Below are positions 39,138 through 46,493 of a stretch of 49,258 nt of DNA, one piece after another. Within the stretch, counting starts at the first letter, position 1. Every line of letters begins with the position of its first letter. Origin of the DNA: Sporosarcina sp. P13. Lineage in GTDB: Bacteria > Bacillota > Bacilli > Bacillales_A > Planococcaceae. The notes beneath the pieces are model-generated. The model had not been told where the DNA came from and did no database searches. It was given only the letters and a program-made list of their open reading frames with translations. The stretch spans positions 1 through 49,258 of the forward strand of contig NZ_PDYM01000024.1 of NCBI RefSeq assembly GCF_002743055.1, written 5' to 3'. A program made the position numbers and the translations under genes.

Positions 39138-40058
39138 TCACTTCACTCCTGGTAAAATAGTCAACGTTAATTCATCGGCATCCAAACGTCCTTTAACACC
39201 AAGTGGAATAGCGATATTCGGTTCACAGTGTCCCATTCGGAAACCTTTAACAACAGGTTTACCTAAGTTGCTGAAGTAATGAGCAAACACTTCGTCTAAC
39301 GTAAGTGTTGCTCCCTTAGTAGCTGGTTCAGCTTTAGCAAAGTCCCCTATGATGATACCTGCTGCTTCGCGAAGCTTACCCGCCAGCCTCAGTTGATTCA
39401 ATAAGCGATCTACTTTATACGGCTCTTCCCCAACATCCTCAATGAACAATAACTTTCGATTGGTTTGTATCTCAAATTCACTACCAATACTGTTTGCAAG
39501 TAGTGTCAAGTTACCTCCAACAACTTCCCCTTCCGCTACACCGCCAACTATTGCATCTAGTGGCGAAATTGCTTGAGAATAGTGAACTTCCACAGGGGCC
39601 AATAGTTGTCCGAACATTTTACCTGACAGTTCATGAAACTCTTTTTTTGCAACACAGGAAGCCAGCATCGGTCCGTGGAATGTAACAAGGCCCGTTCCCT
39701 GCCGAATCGCCGTATGTAAATACGTAATATCGCTAAATCCCCAAAACACTTTCGGATTTTCTTGAATCAATTCCATATCGAGCTGTTCTGCATAACGCGC
39801 AGAACCATAGCCTCCGCCCGCACAGATAATCCCTTTTACTTCGGGATCCTTAAACATCCCGTGTAAATCAGCTAGTCTCTTTTCATCAGAACCCGCTAAA
39901 TAGCCATTCTTTGCATACACGGACTGTCCAACTTTATAGCGCAGTCCGAGTTGTTCTAAAAATGAAAATGAACGCTCTACTTGTTCACGTGCAACTGGGC
40001 TAGCAGGTGCTACAATCCCAATCACATCACCTTTTACTAATCGTTCTGGACGAATCAT
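39138..40058 (-). CDS. ykfA: Murein tetrapeptide LD-carboxypeptidase (S66)
   Basis: Removes the terminal D-alanine from murein peptides. Peptidase family S66: IVAPASPV near the start, the catalytic serine in GFSDITYLHTAI, GGGYGSARY before it, and the glutamate and histidine in LLFIEDVGEEPYKVDR and GHCEPNIAIPLG. I chose the ATG at 40058 (MIRPERL), about ten bases after AAAGGG, giving 306 residues. It is separated from the binding-protein gene by 539 bp holding the 21-bp repeats, so it may have its own promoter, which I could not identify. Confidence 0.92.
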   Translation of the reverse strand: MIRPERLVKGDVIGIVAPASPVAREQVERSFSFLEQLGLRYKVGQSVYAKNGYLAGSDEKRLADLHGMFKDPEVKGIICAGGGYGSARYAEQLDMELIQENPKVFWGFSDITYLHTAIRQGTGLVTFHGPMLASCVAKKEFHELSGKMFGQLLAPVEVHYSQAISPLDAIVGGVAEGEVVGGNLTLLANSIGSEFEIQTNRKLLFIEDVGEEPYKVDRLLNQLRLAGKLREAAGIIIGDFAKAEPATKGATLTLDEVFAHYFSNLGKPVVKGFRMGHCEPNIAIPLGVKGRLDADELTLTILPGVK

Positions 40059-40116
40059 TCTATTCATCACCCTTTCTACGTCCTACTCTATCATATTCAG
40101 CAAAGGACATACTTAC

Positions 40117-40145
40117 TACCGCAGTTCCAAATTTGGATTGCGGTA
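40117..40145. promoter_or_regulatory. 29-bp near-perfect palindrome before ykfA
   Basis: TACCGCAGTTCCAAA and its inverted partner TTTGGATTGCGGTA form a palindrome with one mismatched pair, 59 bp upstream of the ykfA start. It could be a terminator stem or an operator; no T run follows on the minus strand, which favours an operator. Confidence 0.4.
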
Positions 40146-40188
40146 ATTTTATATTTGGATGAAAACTATACGCGCGAAGTGGTGGGGT

Positions 40189-40586
40189 TATGAGCGGATG
40201 GACGGATTCTATGAGCGCGGGGCCGAGGGCTATGAGCGCGCGACCGAGGTCTATGAGCGCGGTGCCAAGGGCTATGAGCGCGCGGCCAGATTCTATGAGC
40301 GCGAAGCCAAGGCCTATGAGCGCGGGGCCAAGGCTATGAGCGCGGTGCCAAGGTCTATGAGCGCGCGGACAGATTCTATGAGCGCGGAGCCAAGGCCTAT
40401 GAGCGCGCGGACAAGGTCTATGAGCGCGGAGCCAAGGCCTATGAGCGCGCGGACAAGGTCTATGAGCGCGAAGCCAAGGGCTATGAGCGCGCGGCCAGAT
40501 TCTATGAGCGCGAAGCCAAGGCCTATGAGCGCGCGGACGGATTCAATGAGCGGACTACCACGATCTATGAGCGCGTAGTCGCATCA
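40189..40586. repeat. 21-bp tandem repeat, 19 copies
   Basis: Units begin TATGAGCGCG at 40189, 40210, 40231 and so on every 21 bp to 40566; one unit (40315-40334) is 20 bp, which shifts the reading frame. The other half of the unit varies, often switching between GAGCCAAGGCC-like and CGGACAAGGTC- or CGGACAGATTC-like versions, so part of it looks like a 42-bp higher-order unit. GC content is far above the neighbours. An open frame from 40159 runs through it as YERGAKG then MSARTDS repeats but has no ribosome site. The same unit recurs at 46272-46355. Confidence 0.9.
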
Positions 40587-40597
40587 TCCATCCATAT

Positions 40598-42334
40598 TCA
40601 TTCTGACACGCCCCACTTCCATACATGTCGATTTTCAGATCTCGAATCAATCGAATAATTTACCACACGCTTATTCACGCCAAGTAACTCATAGCGATAC
40701 AACGTTGGTACGAGCGGCACGTCTTCTACCATCAACGCTTGCCAATCCTTATAAATTGCTTGCCTATACTCCGTATCAAAAGCTTTTTCGGATGTTCCCG
40801 CCTTCAGCAACTGATCATTCAAATCACTCGTATACCGTGAATAATTAAACAGCGCCTGACGTCCATATAACCCCGACGGATCAGGATCAGAACCCGTCCC
40901 CCACGCACCTTGGAAAATATCTACTTTAGGATCATCTGATTTCACCAACTCATAAAAAGAGTGAAAATCATGCAGACGGCCGTCCGTTAATTCTACTTGC
41001 AAACCGATGTCTGCCCAATTTTGGATATAATACTTCGCAATTGGCTCTGCTACATCTCCTCCCGCCATCGAAGCGAAATGCAGAATGAACGGCTTACCGT
41101 TAGGATCTTCCCGGTAGCCGTCCCCTGTCACATCGATATAGCCCGCCTCATCGAGTAAAGCTTTTGCTTTTATAGGATCATATGGACGTCCCAGATTCTC
41201 CACGTCATGGTACGAATCAAATACAGGAACGATCAGTGTCGTCGCTGGAAAGCGCAAACCATGGTACAAATACATCCCGACTGACTCATTATCAAGCGCA
41301 TACCACATTGCTTGGCGAACAAGTTTATTCGCCAATTTTGCGTCTGGATTCATTCGATTTTCTTTTTTCTTCTCATCCCATATACCGAGTTTAAACCCAA
41401 TATAGCTATAGGCCATGTCCAAGTCTCCAAGCAAATCAATATTACCTAGCTTCTTTACCGCTTCATATTGATCCACAGGTACTCTGGCTATATCCACATC
41501 ACCTTTTTTCAACGACTCCACGACAACTGCTTCATTCACTGTCTTTAACACAACCGATTGCAGTTGCGGTCGGCCTCGCCAGTAATTTTCATTGCGTTCC
41601 AATAAAATGGACTCACCTGGCACAATTTTAACAATAATGTACGGACCGAAACCGATGGGTGTAACACGTATTTTATCGGATGCTTCCAGTTCTCTCATCG
41701 TCAACTCGCCTGCCGTTACATCTCCTACATGATGTCGTGGCACTGGAACGGACCAAAAACCTGTCAAGATCGAGGGAGTCGCCTCTTTGAAAGTCACATG
41801 AATTGTCCGTTCATCGGGAACACGGATTCCAGCAATCGTATTTGTTCGACCTGCATGATAAGCATCCATCCCAACGACATTTTCAATCGTAAACGTGTAG
41901 CGCTCTCCTGCATATTCAGGATGACCTAATAATTCATAGGCATATAGTAAATCACTCGCTTTGACAGGTTCACCATCATGCCAATAGACGCCTTCTTTTA
42001 TGCGTAAAGTAATTGTCCGCTTATCTTCAGACAACTCATATGTCGCAGCACCTTCATTCGTAATCTCAAAATCACTGTTTATTGAAAGTAGCGATTCGTC
42101 AAACCAAGTCATGATTTCCGCATCAAATGAACCACTGTAAAATGGTCGGCTAAGCGTTCCTTCAAACGGATCTGAACTGACTAACGCGACGGTCATTTCC
42201 CCATTATCTAACGGTGGATTTTGATTGGATACGTCAAGGGGAAATGAGGGTAGATCCTTTACGACACGGGACTGTGCATCCGAACAGCCAGCCAATAAAA
42301 TACCTATCACTAGTATGATCCACTGCATTCGCAA
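40598..42334 (-). CDS. Oligopeptide ABC transporter substrate-binding lipoprotein
   Basis: SBP_bac_5 family protein that captures peptides, here probably murein peptides, at the outside of the membrane. A short signal ends in the lipobox LLAGC; the mature part includes ITLRIKEGVYWHDGEPVKASDLLYAYELL and AMWYALDNESVGMYLYHGL, typical of OppA/DppE. I chose the TTG at 42334, six bases after AAGGAGGAG; ATG at 42328 is an alternative. 578 residues. It follows the second permease by 14 bp. Confidence 0.88.
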   Translation of the reverse strand: MRMQWIILVIGILLAGCSDAQSRVVKDLPSFPLDVSNQNPPLDNGEMTVALVSSDPFEGTLSRPFYSGSFDAEIMTWFDESLLSINSDFEITNEGAATYELSEDKRTITLRIKEGVYWHDGEPVKASDLLYAYELLGHPEYAGERYTFTIENVVGMDAYHAGRTNTIAGIRVPDERTIHVTFKEATPSILTGFWSVPVPRHHVGDVTAGELTMRELEASDKIRVTPIGFGPYIIVKIVPGESILLERNENYWRGRPQLQSVVLKTVNEAVVVESLKKGDVDIARVPVDQYEAVKKLGNIDLLGDLDMAYSYIGFKLGIWDEKKKENRMNPDAKLANKLVRQAMWYALDNESVGMYLYHGLRFPATTLIVPVFDSYHDVENLGRPYDPIKAKALLDEAGYIDVTGDGYREDPNGKPFILHFASMAGGDVAEPIAKYYIQNWADIGLQVELTDGRLHDFHSFYELVKSDDPKVDIFQGAWGTGSDPDPSGLYGRQALFNYSRYTSDLNDQLLKAGTSEKAFDTEYRQAIYKDWQALMVEDVPLVPTLYRYELLGVNKRVVNYSIDSRSENRHVWKWGVSE

Positions 42335-42348
42335 ACCATTCTCCTCCT

Positions 42349-43236
42349 TCATCCGATGCGTTGCCTCGCGTCCGCTGCTCGCTTGACTGCTTGACCGATA
42401 TAATTGATGCATAGCATAATTACTAAAATTAGCAAAGCTGCGGGCAACCACACCCACCATTTGTTTTGAACAATATCCGGATTCTTAGCTAGCGCGATTA
42501 ATGTGCCGAGTGATGGTGTTCCGGACGGCAAGCCGAAACCAAGAAATGTCAAACCAGTCTCCAATCCGATGTTACCTGCTAGCGTCAGAGTCATATTGAC
42601 AATAATGAGCGAACTCAAATTCGGTAGCAATTCAAACAACATGATCTTCCAATCCGGTGTTCCAAGCGTTTTGGAAGCTTGAATATATTCTTGTTCTCGC
42701 TCCGCAAGCCCCCTTGATCGAATGAGACGTGCTTTTCCGAACCAGGCGAAGGCACTCATAATAAGAATGAAATTAAAGACGCTATAATTCGGCACGATCA
42801 CAACAAATACAATAATGATCATCAGCGAAGGCAAAATCATAAGAAAATCAAGAACTCGACAAATTATTTGATCGACAATTCCCCCGTAATAACCCGCAAG
42901 CAGACCAATCACTATTCCATATAAACCAGCAAGCAATGTTACACAAACACCAATGGTCAACGAGTTTCTAGCCCCTAGTAATAACTGACCAAAAACATCC
43001 CGTCCTCCATCATCTGTTCCGAACCAGTAACTAGTGGACGGTGGTTGATAAATTCGTGATAATTCGATTCTCGTGATACTGTCGATGGAAAGAAAGAGTG
43101 GTGAACAGTAAGCGATTACTACTATGGAAGCGAGTAAAAGTATTGAATAGAACGCAAGCCGATCATGCCGAATTTCATGTACAATCATAGATAGGAACGT
43201 GCGATTTTCTGTTTTCGCTTCATTTGAACGCATCAT
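42349..43236 (-). CDS. Peptide ABC transporter permease (DppC/OppC type)
   Basis: Second membrane subunit of the importer. Six membrane helices in 295 residues; YWFGTDDGGRDVFGQLLLGARNSL is the OppC N-terminal signature and the cytoplasmic loop EREQEYIQASKTLGTPDWKIMLFELLPNL is the EAA coupling motif to the ATPase. GGAGGGGAGG precedes twin ATG codons (43236 or 43233). Confidence 0.92.
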   Translation of the reverse strand: MMRSNEAKTENRTFLSMIVHEIRHDRLAFYSILLLASIVVIAYCSPLFLSIDSITRIELSRIYQPPSTSYWFGTDDGGRDVFGQLLLGARNSLTIGVCVTLLAGLYGIVIGLLAGYYGGIVDQIICRVLDFLMILPSLMIIIVFVVIVPNYSVFNFILIMSAFAWFGKARLIRSRGLAEREQEYIQASKTLGTPDWKIMLFELLPNLSSLIIVNMTLTLAGNIGLETGLTFLGFGLPSGTPSLGTLIALAKNPDIVQNKWWVWLPAALLILVIMLCINYIGQAVKRAADARQRIG

Positions 43237-43248
43237 TGCCTCCCCTCC

Positions 43249-44217
43249 TCATCCAAGACGAATACGCGGATCGACTATTCTCAAAATGATATCCGACAAC
43301 ATCGTCCCGACAATTACTGCTGCACCCGAAATAAGTACCAGTGCAGTCACCACCGTGAAATCCCTTGCCATAATGGAATCAATAAACAATCGTCCGAGTC
43401 CCGGATAGCTGAAAATCGTTTCAATAAATACAGAACCGGCTATTAATCCTGTTATTTCATAGCCTAAAAATGCGGCAATTGGCAACATCGAATGGCGCAA
43501 TATATGCCGATTGTACACAACATTCTCCGGCACCCCTTTGGCCCGAGCTGTTTTGACGAAATCCTTCACTTTCGTTTCAATAATTTCGTTGCGCAAATAC
43601 TGCACCGTCGAATACGTCAATAAAAGCGAGCCTGACAACACCGGTAGTACTAAATGCTTCAGTTTGTCCCCCATATATTCCATGGAGCCTTCTTCCATTC
43701 GAATATCGACGCTTCCCCCGCTCGGAAACCAATCCAATACAAAGCCGAAGACGTACAGCATCAACAATGCAAAAACAAACACAGGTGTTGCGAATGACAC
43801 ATAGTTATACGTGACAATCAATTGATCCGCGAAGCCACCTGTCCACCTACCTGCTATTAAGCCAAGTGGAATCGCAAGTAAATACGTAACAATCAGCGTT
43901 GCTAACGATAACCAAATCGTGTTTTCAATGCGCCCCGCCAGTAATTGTGTAACGGGTTGTTTATGCACGAATGATTGCCCGAAATCTCCTCGAATAGCGT
44001 CTCCAATCCAACGCCCGTACTGAACAATCCATGGATCATTCAAACCGTGTTGTTGCCGAATCTTCTCCATCTGTTCAGCTGAGACATTCGGTTTTCCCAT
44101 AAATGCCCCCGTCACAGCATCACCCGGCATCTGTTTGGCTAAAAAGAAAATAAGCACACTCAATAATAGTAATTGTGGAATCATTAGGAAGGTCCTTTTG
44201 ATTATGAATGCGATCAT
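43249..44217 (-). CDS. Peptide ABC transporter permease (DppB/OppB type)
   Basis: First membrane subunit. Of 322 residues the start IKRTFLMIPQLLLLSVLIFFL is the usual first helix, and the EAA loop reads FVKTARAKGVPENVVYNRHILRHS. Six helices. GAGGAGGTAC precedes the ATG, 12 bp after the ATPase gene. Confidence 0.92.
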   Translation of the reverse strand: MIAFIIKRTFLMIPQLLLLSVLIFFLAKQMPGDAVTGAFMGKPNVSAEQMEKIRQQHGLNDPWIVQYGRWIGDAIRGDFGQSFVHKQPVTQLLAGRIENTIWLSLATLIVTYLLAIPLGLIAGRWTGGFADQLIVTYNYVSFATPVFVFALLMLYVFGFVLDWFPSGGSVDIRMEEGSMEYMGDKLKHLVLPVLSGSLLLTYSTVQYLRNEIIETKVKDFVKTARAKGVPENVVYNRHILRHSMLPIAAFLGYEITGLIAGSVFIETIFSYPGLGRLFIDSIMARDFTVVTALVLISGAAVIVGTMLSDIILRIVDPRIRLG

Positions 44218-44229
44218 TTTCGTACCTCC

Positions 44230-45156
44230 TCACTTCACAGCCGCAGAGTGCGTAGCAGTAATCTTGCGTAACTCTTTTACACGACCAGCCGCATCAAAAA
44301 ACTCATCTACTTGCTGTTCATATTCATGCTGGATTCTCTGGCGTTCCTGAAGCTTCTTTAGACGTTTATCTGGATCCATTTCTGGAACCGCAGCTAGTAA
44401 ACGCTTCGTATAAAGATGGCACGGTCGCTCGAAAATATCTTCTACTGTCCCTTCTTCAACGAGGCGTCCTTGATACATGATGCCAATGCGATCACACATA
44501 TGGCGGACGATTCCTAAGTCGTGGGATATAAACAACATCGTTAGCCCGTACTCTTGCTGTATGTCTTTCATGAAATTTAGTACTTGTGCTTGTACTGATA
44601 CATCAAGTGCAGACACTGGTTCATCCGCTATAAGTAGTTTCGGTTGCAAAGCGAGCGCTCGGGCGATGCCGATACGCTGTCGCTGACCGCCTGAAAACTG
44701 ATGGGGGTATTGATAGAGTGACTCGGGATTCAAACCCACCCGTTCCACTAGCGCTTGAACTTTCCGTAATTCTTCTTCTTTCGATAGTCGTTCAAAGTTT
44801 CGCAGTGGTTCTGCAATACTATTCCAGACATTTTTTCGTGGATTCAACGAAGAATAAGGGTCTTGGAAAATCATTTGCATATCCTTCATTTGTTCCCTTC
44901 GTTTGTTGCGTGATAGGGATGCTATATCCTCGCCTTGAAAAAGAATTTGCCCTTCTGTTATACGATTGAGCCCAATCATCGCCCGCGCAGTTGTCGACTT
45001 TCCACAACCAGATTCACCAACGAGTCCGTACACTTCTCCTCTGTAAAGTTGCAGACTCACTCGATCCACAATAGGAACTACTGAATGAGCCCGTTTAATG
45101 AACGCTCTTTTCTGCGGCAATGGAACCGTCATATTATGTAGCTGTAAAAGGGGCAT
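44230..45156 (-). CDS. Peptide ABC transporter ATPase (DppF/OppF type)
   Basis: One of two ATPases. Walker [12 protein letters not shown] near residue 52, signature FSGGQRQRIGIARAL, Walker B LLIADEPVSALD, H-loop FISHDL, and the C-terminal oligopeptide-binding extension (HLYTKRLLAAVPEMDP). I chose the ATG at 45156, nine bases after AGGAG; the frame starts overlapping the preceding gene by 23 bp. 308 residues. Confidence 0.92.
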   Translation of the reverse strand: MPLLQLHNMTVPLPQKRAFIKRAHSVVPIVDRVSLQLYRGEVYGLVGESGCGKSTTARAMIGLNRITEGQILFQGEDIASLSRNKRREQMKDMQMIFQDPYSSLNPRKNVWNSIAEPLRNFERLSKEEELRKVQALVERVGLNPESLYQYPHQFSGGQRQRIGIARALALQPKLLIADEPVSALDVSVQAQVLNFMKDIQQEYGLTMLFISHDLGIVRHMCDRIGIMYQGRLVEEGTVEDIFERPCHLYTKRLLAAVPEMDPDKRLKKLQERQRIQHEYEQQVDEFFDAAGRVKELRKITATHSAAVK

Positions 45157-46156
45157 CCGTTTCATCTCCTATTCTGTCTGCAGGTAAGTAGAAGTGTTGA
45201 TGGCAAGTGCAGCGAACATAATGTCCAGGGGCTATTTCTCGCAACACAGGATCATCTTCATGCAGTTCATTCGAAATCCATGGAATACGTGGTGCAAAAC
45301 GACACCCACTACGCTTAAGACGTTCTATTGCGGGAACCATCCCGTCAATGACATGCAGTTTTTGCTGTTGACCAGAAGGGAGCGAGTGAAGAAGAGAGCG
45401 AGTATACGGATGAAGTGGATGATGAAATAATTCATGAACCGTTGCCAGCTCAACAATTTCTCCTGCATACATGACCGCCACTCGATCTGCCATTTCCGCT
45501 ACTACACCCAAATCATGCGTAATTAATAAAATTCCCGCTTGCGATTGTTGCTGTAACTCTTTCATCAGTTCCATGATCTGCGCCTGAATTGTTACATCGA
45601 GCGCAGTCGTCGGTTCATCCGCAATTAATAAAACAGGATCACAAGCTAATGCCATCGCAATCAGTACGCGTTGTCGCATGCCGCCGGACAGTTCATGGGG
45701 ATAGTGTTGATAGACTTGTGCACTAGTTTGGATGCCGACTTGTTCAAGCAACTGCAACACACGTTGTTTCTTCTCTTTTGTGGATAAAGGCAGATGGACA
45801 TCCATCACTTCTTTAATTTGCCGACCTACTGTCAACAACGGATGCAGGGCAGTCATCGGGTCTTGGAATATCATCGCGAGCTGTTTGCCACGGATTTGAT
45901 TGAGTTTCGCAGTAGATAACTGTAGTAGGTTTTGTCCTTGAAACTCGACCGACCCTTCTATACGAGTGCGCTCCTTTGGATGCAATCCCATAATCGATAA
46001 AGCGAGCGCACTTTTCCCGCAGCCCGATTCACCGACAATCGCTACTACTTCATTTCTGTGGATAGTCAACGAAACTCCATCCACAGCCCGGTGAAATTCA
46101 CCATCAATTAGGAAAGATGTTCGCAGTTTGTGGATAGTTAGCAAGTTATCCTCCAC
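45134..46156 (-). CDS. Peptide ABC transporter ATPase (DppD/OppD type)
   Basis: First gene of the muropeptide operon. Walker [12 protein letters not shown], signature [15 protein letters not shown], Walker [14 protein letters not shown]-loop LITHDL; the C-terminal part has the FeS-type cysteine set of this subfamily (GCRFAPRIP and RCTCHQH). I chose the GTG at 46156, eight bases after AAAGGAG; a TTG at 46147 after GGAGG is also possible, and the longest frame from 46228 lacks a site. 340 residues. Confidence 0.9.
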   Translation of the reverse strand: MEDNLLTIHKLRTSFLIDGEFHRAVDGVSLTIHRNEVVAIVGESGCGKSALALSIMGLHPKERTRIEGSVEFQGQNLLQLSTAKLNQIRGKQLAMIFQDPMTALHPLLTVGRQIKEVMDVHLPLSTKEKKQRVLQLLEQVGIQTSAQVYQHYPHELSGGMRQRVLIAMALACDPVLLIADEPTTALDVTIQAQIMELMKELQQQSQAGILLITHDLGVVAEMADRVAVMYAGEIVELATVHELFHHPLHPYTRSLLHSLPSGQQQKLHVIDGMVPAIERLKRSGCRFAPRIPWISNELHEDDPVLREIAPGHYVRCTCHQHFYLPADRIGDETDAPFTAT

Positions 46157-46271
46157 TTCATCAACTCCTTTGTAGATAGTGTGAATATATTCCGGTAAAT
46201 TATGCATAGTGATTAAAAACTTATCCACTTTTCTGTATTTGTGGATAGTTTTTTGGGTACGATTGTGCCTC

Positions 46272-46355
46272 TATGAGCGTGGAGCCACTTCCTATGAGCA
46301 CACGTACACTTTCCATGAGCGCGGGGCCACTTTCTATGAGCGCCAAAGAACAACA
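46272..46355. repeat. 21-bp tandem repeat, 4 copies
   Basis: Units starting at 46272, 46293, 46314 and 46335, each 21 bp, with core YATGAGCGYG (the second unit is diverged to TATGAGCACA) and GGGGCCACTT-type tails. Same core, period and strand as the 19-copy cluster at 40189-40586. It lies 116 bp upstream of the first operon gene. Confidence 0.85.
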
Positions 46356-46392
46356 AAAAAACCGAATAACTGAAATTCGTCAGTCATTCGGT
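46354..46392 (-). terminator. Terminator at the left end of the CRISPR locus
   Basis: Minus-strand hairpin ACCGAATGACTG / CAGTTATTCGGT (46361-46392) followed by seven T (46354-46360). No gene ends nearby on the minus strand except the array, so it probably ends the pre-crRNA. Between it and the array (46393-46493) is AT-rich trailer with a palindrome AATTCATGAATT. Confidence 0.7.
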
Positions 46393-46493
46393 CCGATGTT
46401 ATATTTTGGAAGTTAAATTTTTTAAAACTCCTGTTAATTCATGAATTGTTAAAATCATTTATCGTGTGGTGACCATTACAAATTTATGCTACC

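Noticed and set aside
40159..40578. 139-codon open frame over the 21-bp repeats (YERGAKG then MSARTDS units)
   Set aside because: No ribosome site, a 20-bp unit changes the frame midway, and the conserved feature is the DNA period, not the peptide.
42335..42460. Upstream extension of the binding-protein gene
   Set aside because: It overlaps the permease gene and would bury the lipoprotein signal behind 40 polar residues.
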